Assembly: GCA_965237485.1 (NCBI GenBank)
Contig: CBDEFQ010000010.1
Span: 186,001-250,000 of the forward strand
Reading direction: 5' to 3'
From: JAAELZ01 sp965237485
GTDB taxonomy: Bacteria > Pseudomonadota > Gammaproteobacteria > Arenicellales > Poriferihabitantaceae
DNA: 64,000 bases
Below the pieces are notes generated by a model, which made no database searches, was not told the origin of the DNA, and saw nothing but the letters and a program-made list of their open reading frames with translations. Shown here piece after piece: positions 59,871 through 64,000 of this stretch. How positions within the stretch are numbered: the stretch's first letter is position 1; every line of letters starts with the position of its first letter. The position numbers and the translations under genes are program-made.

Positions 59871-62399
59871 TTACAACGTTGCCTTTTGCTCGACAACTTG
59901 GTAAACCTCAATTTGGTCGCCTGGTTGTACATCATCATAATTTTTAATTCCGATTCCGCACTCATAACCCGCCTTAACTTCATTCACATCGTCCTTAAAG
60001 CGACGTAATGAATCAATTTGGCCGTCAAAAATAACTACGTTATCTCGTAATACGCGCACCGGCAAATTACGTTTAACTGCACCCTCCTTGACATAACTAC
60101 CGGCAATCGCGCCCATTTTCGGCACTCTAAATACATCACGCACTTCCACCAAACCGTGAAATTCTTCACGCAATATGGGTGATAACATACCCGAAATTGC
60201 GGCTTTGATATCGTCAATTACGTCATAAATGATCGCGTAGTAGTGAATATCGACTTCTTCTTTCTCGATTATTTTGCGAGAAGCCGCGTCAGCACGCACA
60301 TTAAATGCAATCATAATCGCGTCAGAAGCTACCGCTAAGTTTGTGTCCGATTCGTTCACTCCGCCGACCATGCCGTGCACTACTTTAACGCGCACTTCTT
60401 CGTTCGATAATTTCTCAAGTGACGCAGTCAGCGCTTCAACCGAGCCTTGAACGTCTGCCTTAATAATCAAATTGAGCGTTTTAACATCGCCCTCTTCCAT
60501 TTGATTAAACATATTCTCAAGCTTGGCGCTTTGCTGCTTCGCCAGCTTGAGATCTTTATATTGGCTTTGGCGGTGTGTGGCAACTTCACGGGCTTTGCGT
60601 TCGCTGTCGACTACATTTAAGTCATCGCCCGCAACCGGTACGCCCGACAAGCCTTGAATTTCTACTGGCGTTGACGGCAATGCATTTGATACCGTTTCAC
60701 CCGTATCACTGAGCATCACGCGAACGCGGCCAAACTCTCGGCCGACCAACACAGTATCGCCCCTTTTTAGCTCACCATTTCTCACCAATATAGTGGCCAC
60801 TGCGCCGCGGCCTTTTTCCATTCTGGCCTCTACTACGCTACCGCTTGCGCGGCCTTCGGCAGTCGCAGTCAGAGACATAATTTCAGCTTGCAGCAAGATC
60901 GTTTCCAGCAAGTTATCAATGCCATCACCCGTGATCGCTGAAACTTCCACCATCAAGGTATCACCGCCCCAGTCCTCAGACACAATTTCATGATTGGCTA
61001 GCTCTTGCTTAACGCGCTCAGGGTCTGCCCCTTCTTTGTCCATTTTATTAATGGCGACAATAACGGGCACTTCAGCTGTTTTTGCGTGGTTAAGGGCTTC
61101 CACGGTTTGTGGTTTAACCCCGTCGTCTCCCGCAACCACCAGCACTACAATGTCGGTAACTTTCGCCCCGCGTGCGCGCATCGCAGAAAATGCTTCGTGC
61201 CCCGGGGTATCTACAAAGCAAACATCGCCGTTGTCGGTTTTAACTCGGTAGGCACCAATATGTTGAGTAATACCACCAGCTTCTCCTGAAGCCACTTTGG
61301 CGTTACGAATATAATCTAAAATCGAGGTTTTGCCGTGATCCACATGGCCCATCACCGTAACCACTGGCGCACGCGCGACTTGCTCGCCTTCCGATTCGTC
61401 TTCTACAATATCTTTTTCTGGGTCACCCAACTCTTCTGGTTTGGCATTGTGGCCCATCTCTTCAACCACCAAAATAGCGGTATCTTGATCAATTACTTGG
61501 TTTATGGTGGCCATCGACCCCATGGTCATCATCACTTTAATCACTTCAGCGGCTTTAACTGACAATTTAAGTGCCAAGTCTGCAACGGTTAGCGTTTCTG
61601 GAATTTCAACATCATAAATAACGGGCGCAGTAGGCAACTCAAATGCGTGTTGGTCGGCCATCGCTGATTGCACATTTTTATTGCGCCTAACTGGCGCTGG
61701 GCGCTTCACATTACCCCGATGGCTGCGTTTAACATGCAACTCTTTTCCAGCACCGCCACCCTTCTTACCGCGTGCGTCTCTAGCCTCTTTGTCTTTCTTG
61801 TTCTGTTCTGCCCACGCTGTACGATTCGCCGTTGCTTTTTCTTCTTTACTTTTTTCTTCAGCTGCAGCTGCTTCACGTGCTTGTTGTTTTGCCAGAATTT
61901 CAGCTTCTTTAGCCTCACGCACTGCACGTTCAGCGTTTAGTTTTTCTTGTTCTTGCACCTCGGCAACCTCTCTAGCAGAGCGCTCAGCCAACTGCTTGGC
62001 TTCTTTTTGCGCTTTTTCACGCTCTTCTACTTCACGGGCTTCCTCGCGAACACGCTTTTCTTCTTCAAGTTTACGCAGTTCGTCTTGGTGCTCTGGTTTC
62101 GGCTGTGCCTGACGCACTACCCGACGTTTACGTTTTACCTCGATCTGCACCGTTTTAGCCGCGCCAGTTTTGGAGGTTTGACGAATTTCAGTGCTTTTAC
62201 GACTTTTAATCGCTAAGGGTGTTGCCTGCGTGCTCGCAGCCCCACTTTTCAGGTGCAACAGCAAGGCTTTTTTCTCCTCGTCTGACAACATATCGTCTGC
62301 CGTTTTCCTTGTTACGCCAGCATTACTCAGCTGATCGAGCAGCCGCTCGACTGGCGTACCAATCTGCTCTGCAAACTTTTTAATCTCGACCTGTGCCAT
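59871..62399 (-). CDS. infB: translation initiation factor IF-2 (InfB)
   Basis: An 842-residue initiation GTPase. The N-terminal IF2_N segment (VEIKKFAEQIGTPVERLLDQLSNAG) is followed by a long charged coiled coil rich in Glu, Ala and Arg and a basic stretch (HVKRSHRGNVKR). The G domain has G1 VMGHVDHGKTSILD, G3 VDTPGHEAFSAMRARG and G4 INKMDK, followed by domains II-IV. ATG 62399 (AQVEIKKFA) is the family start, although the frame is open ~34 codons upstream. Confidence 0.96.
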   Translation of the reverse strand: MAQVEIKKFAEQIGTPVERLLDQLSNAGVTRKTADDMLSDEEKKALLLHLKSGAASTQATPLAIKSRKSTEIRQTSKTGAAKTVQIEVKRKRRVVRQAQPKPEHQDELRKLEEEKRVREEAREVEEREKAQKEAKQLAERSAREVAEVQEQEKLNAERAVREAKEAEILAKQQAREAAAAEEKSKEEKATANRTAWAEQNKKDKEARDARGKKGGGAGKELHVKRSHRGNVKRPAPVRRNKNVQSAMADQHAFELPTAPVIYDVEIPETLTVADLALKLSVKAAEVIKVMMTMGSMATINQVIDQDTAILVVEEMGHNAKPEELGDPEKDIVEDESEGEQVARAPVVTVMGHVDHGKTSILDYIRNAKVASGEAGGITQHIGAYRVKTDNGDVCFVDTPGHEAFSAMRARGAKVTDIVVLVVAGDDGVKPQTVEALNHAKTAEVPVIVAINKMDKEGADPERVKQELANHEIVSEDWGGDTLMVEVSAITGDGIDNLLETILLQAEIMSLTATAEGRASGSVVEARMEKGRGAVATILVRNGELKRGDTVLVGREFGRVRVMLSDTGETVSNALPSTPVEIQGLSGVPVAGDDLNVVDSERKAREVATHRQSQYKDLKLAKQQSAKLENMFNQMEEGDVKTLNLIIKADVQGSVEALTASLEKLSNEEVRVKVVHGMVGGVNESDTNLAVASDAIMIAFNVRADAASRKIIEKEEVDIHYYAIIYDVIDDIKAAISGMLSPILREEFHGLVEVRDVFRVPKMGAIAGSYVKEGAVKRNLPVRVLRDNVVIFDGQIDSLRRFKDDVNEVKAGYECGIGIKNYDDVQPGDQIEVYQVVEQKATL

Positions 62400-62478
62400 A
62401 CTTTGTGCCTCTTTATATGCGCCTTTTACTAAAGGAATGTTATCACTAACCCTAAATGCTAATAGTTCTAATACGCTG

Positions 62479-63975
62479 TTACTCTGCCGCGTCTTGCGCA
62501 AACCATGGCGCTCTTGCCGTCATGATAAGGGTTTGCGCGCGTTCCTCTGGCATTTCTACGATTTCAATCAGCTCATCTGTAGCACATTCTGCCAAGTCTT
62601 CCATCGTGCGAACGCCGCCCAGTGCAAGGGCGTTGGCTGTCTCTACATCCATCCCTTCCATCTCTAGCAGGTCATCCGCAGGAACTTGGGATTCTTGTGT
62701 GGCGATAGCCCGAGTTAGCATTAAATCTTGTGCTCTGCGCACTAACTCATCAACCATTTCTTCTCCGAACTCTTCAATCTCCACCAGCTCTTGTTTTTCT
62801 ACATAGGCAATTTCTTCCACCGAGTTAAAGCCTTCTTGCGCTAACACGATAGCCACGTCTTCATCAATATTTAGCTGGTCTTTAAACTTCTCAACAAGAA
62901 CGCCAATTTCTTCGGCTTGTTTTTTCTCGGCTTCTTCGTCGGTTAGGATATTAAGTTCCCAGCCAATTAGTTCTGACGCAAGGCGTACATTCTGCCCGCC
63001 ACGCCCAATGGCGCGGGATTGATTCTCTTCACTTACCACCACATCAATAGCGCGTTTTTCTTCATCTATCAGCAAAGATTCAATTTCTGCTGGCGCTAGC
63101 GCTTTAAGCGCAAAATCAGCGATTTGATCAGACCAAACGATGATATCCACGCGTTCTCCAGCGATTTCATTCGACACGCTTTGCACCCGTGAGCCACGAA
63201 TGCCCACGCACGCCCCAACCGGATCAATGCGCTTATCTTTAGCTTGAACCGAAATTTTTGCGCGAACGCCCGGCTCACGCGCTGCACCATGAATTTCAAT
63301 CAAGCCTTCGCCAACCTCAGGAACTTCGATTTTAAAAAGCTCAATCAAGAACTGTGAGGACACCCTATCAAGAAAAAGCTGTGGCCCACGATTAGTCGCT
63401 TTTGCTTCTTGTAATAAGGCGCGCACACGATCACCGGTTCTAAGACCGTCCATTGGAATTTGATTGCGTCGCGGCAGTAAGGCTTCAGCCTCTCCCAATG
63501 CCACGATTACATCGCCGCGTTCCATACGTTTAACTGTACCAGACACCATCTCACCAACACGCTCGTGAAAACGCTCCAATTCTTGCGCGCGGCCAGCTTC
63601 ACGCACTTTTTGCATAATAACTTGCTTAGCCGCTTGCGCTTGTATGCGACCAAACTCAGCTTGTTCGATAGGCTCTTCAATGCTATCGCCCAATTCTAAC
63701 TCCGCATTCACTGCCTGCGCCTGATCTAGGTACATATGCATATTATTGTCGAACTCTTCGAAATTATCATCCACCACATCCCATACTCGATAAGTGTCAT
63801 AGTCACCAGTAGACCGATCGATGTCAACGCGAACACTGATTTCATCTTTGTGCCATTTCTTAGTCGCCGTGGCTAATGCAGCTTCAATCGCAGCAAAAAT
63901 AACCTCACGATCGAGATCTTTCTCGCGTGAAACCACCTCTGCCATCAGCAATATTTCTCTGTTTGTAATCGCCAT
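62479..63975 (-). CDS. nusA: transcription termination/antitermination factor NusA
   Basis: A 498-residue protein. The N-terminal RNA-polymerase-binding domain (ITNREILLMAEVVSREKDLDREVIFAAIEAALATATKK) is followed by an S1 domain (GEMVSGTVKRMERGDVIVAL) and two KH domains (VGACVGIRGSRVQSVSNEIAGERVDIIVW and SRAIGRGGQNVRLASELIGW). Two C-terminal acidic repeats complete it. It controls pausing, termination and antitermination. It is in the order rimP-nusA-infB. Confidence 0.96.
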   Translation of the reverse strand: MAITNREILLMAEVVSREKDLDREVIFAAIEAALATATKKWHKDEISVRVDIDRSTGDYDTYRVWDVVDDNFEEFDNNMHMYLDQAQAVNAELELGDSIEEPIEQAEFGRIQAQAAKQVIMQKVREAGRAQELERFHERVGEMVSGTVKRMERGDVIVALGEAEALLPRRNQIPMDGLRTGDRVRALLQEAKATNRGPQLFLDRVSSQFLIELFKIEVPEVGEGLIEIHGAAREPGVRAKISVQAKDKRIDPVGACVGIRGSRVQSVSNEIAGERVDIIVWSDQIADFALKALAPAEIESLLIDEEKRAIDVVVSEENQSRAIGRGGQNVRLASELIGWELNILTDEEAEKKQAEEIGVLVEKFKDQLNIDEDVAIVLAQEGFNSVEEIAYVEKQELVEIEEFGEEMVDELVRRAQDLMLTRAIATQESQVPADDLLEMEGMDVETANALALGGVRTMEDLAECATDELIEIVEMPEERAQTLIMTARAPWFAQDAAE

Positions 63976-63979
63976 TAAT

Positions 63980-64000
63980 CTACTCCACTTCGCTAATTCT
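63980..64000 (-). CDS. rimP: probable 3' end of rimP
   Basis: Seven codons at the window edge read RISEVE and a TAG, ending 4 bp before the nusA ATG. The identity rests only on the conserved rimP-nusA order. Confidence 0.4.
   Translation of the reverse strand, partial: RISEVE

Noticed and set aside
61681..62112. Long plus-strand frames opposite infB
   Set aside because: They are antisense shadows of the Lys/Glu/Ala-rich coiled coil of IF-2 and read as low-complexity Ser/Phe/Arg-rich peptides.
1..64000. tRNA or rRNA genes
   Set aside because: I saw no cloverleaf with a conserved T-loop or rRNA core sequence in the intergenic regions, although I could not run a covariance search.

Overview
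The window is chromosomal DNA of a gammaproteobacterium. The housekeeping order is typical of that class: rimP-nusA-infB-rbfA-truB and lepA-lepB-rnc-era-recO on the minus strand, lptF-lptG divergent from pepA-(holC)-valS, suhB, mutS-fdxA, dsbC, fabI, yhbY, sbcB and an rnfB-like gene with nth. I cannot name the species. The chromosome carries many insertion sequences and broken genes, as expected of a lineage with recent IS expansion and relaxed selection.

Layout. 1-7.3 kb: IS3-like copy 1 (cut by the window edge), decayed metabolic genes, an AHSA1-type gene split by an IS256-family element with a clean 8-bp duplication, its ArsR-type regulator, a redox pair, then IS3-like copy 2 nested in a 276-bp inverted-repeat element. 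7.3-11.7 kb: a small secreted protein, a frameshifted aldehyde dehydrogenase and an acetolactate-synthase-like enzyme, flanked by two diverged copies of a decayed gene. 11.7-19.1 kb: suhB, mutS and fdxA. mutS is split by a 3.5-kb IS1595-family transposon that carries a TylF-type methyltransferase, a small membrane protein and a KilA-N protein. 19.1-37.4 kb: mostly core genes, but holC has at least three frameshifts and rsmJ has lost its 5' end to another IS. 37.4-52 kb: an accessory patchwork of a broken acetyltransferase, IS66 and other transposase remnants, an IS256 scar, IS3-like copy 3, and a defence-like operon. 52-64 kb: the translation and RNA-processing operons.

The most interesting cargo is the minus-strand operon at about 50.4-40.8 kb. 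It runs from an HTH regulator (frameshifted) to a 1623-residue Type ISP-like restriction-modification protein (nuclease, helicase, methyltransferase and specificity region in one chain), then a 765-residue RloC/PrrC-like AAA ATPase with a zinc-hook CxxC, then an HD-domain protein. The HD gene is split by IS3-like copy 3 and cut off at its 3' side by an IS256 end. Pairing a single-chain restriction enzyme with a PrrC/RloC-like guard and an HD protein resembles known nested anti-phage designs, but I do not recognise this exact set.

Several genes differ from an intact reading frame by a 1-2 bp indel, often in short G/C runs (aldehyde dehydrogenase, KilA-N, IS3 orfB copy 3, IS66 tnpC, the HTH regulator, dsbB). 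This agrees with loss of mutS mismatch repair but would also result from homopolymer errors in the assembly. The reading frame of recO runs on into the start of a DUF2130-type gene, and the fused gene is cut by an IS256 copy that has no target duplication, marking a rearrangement breakpoint.
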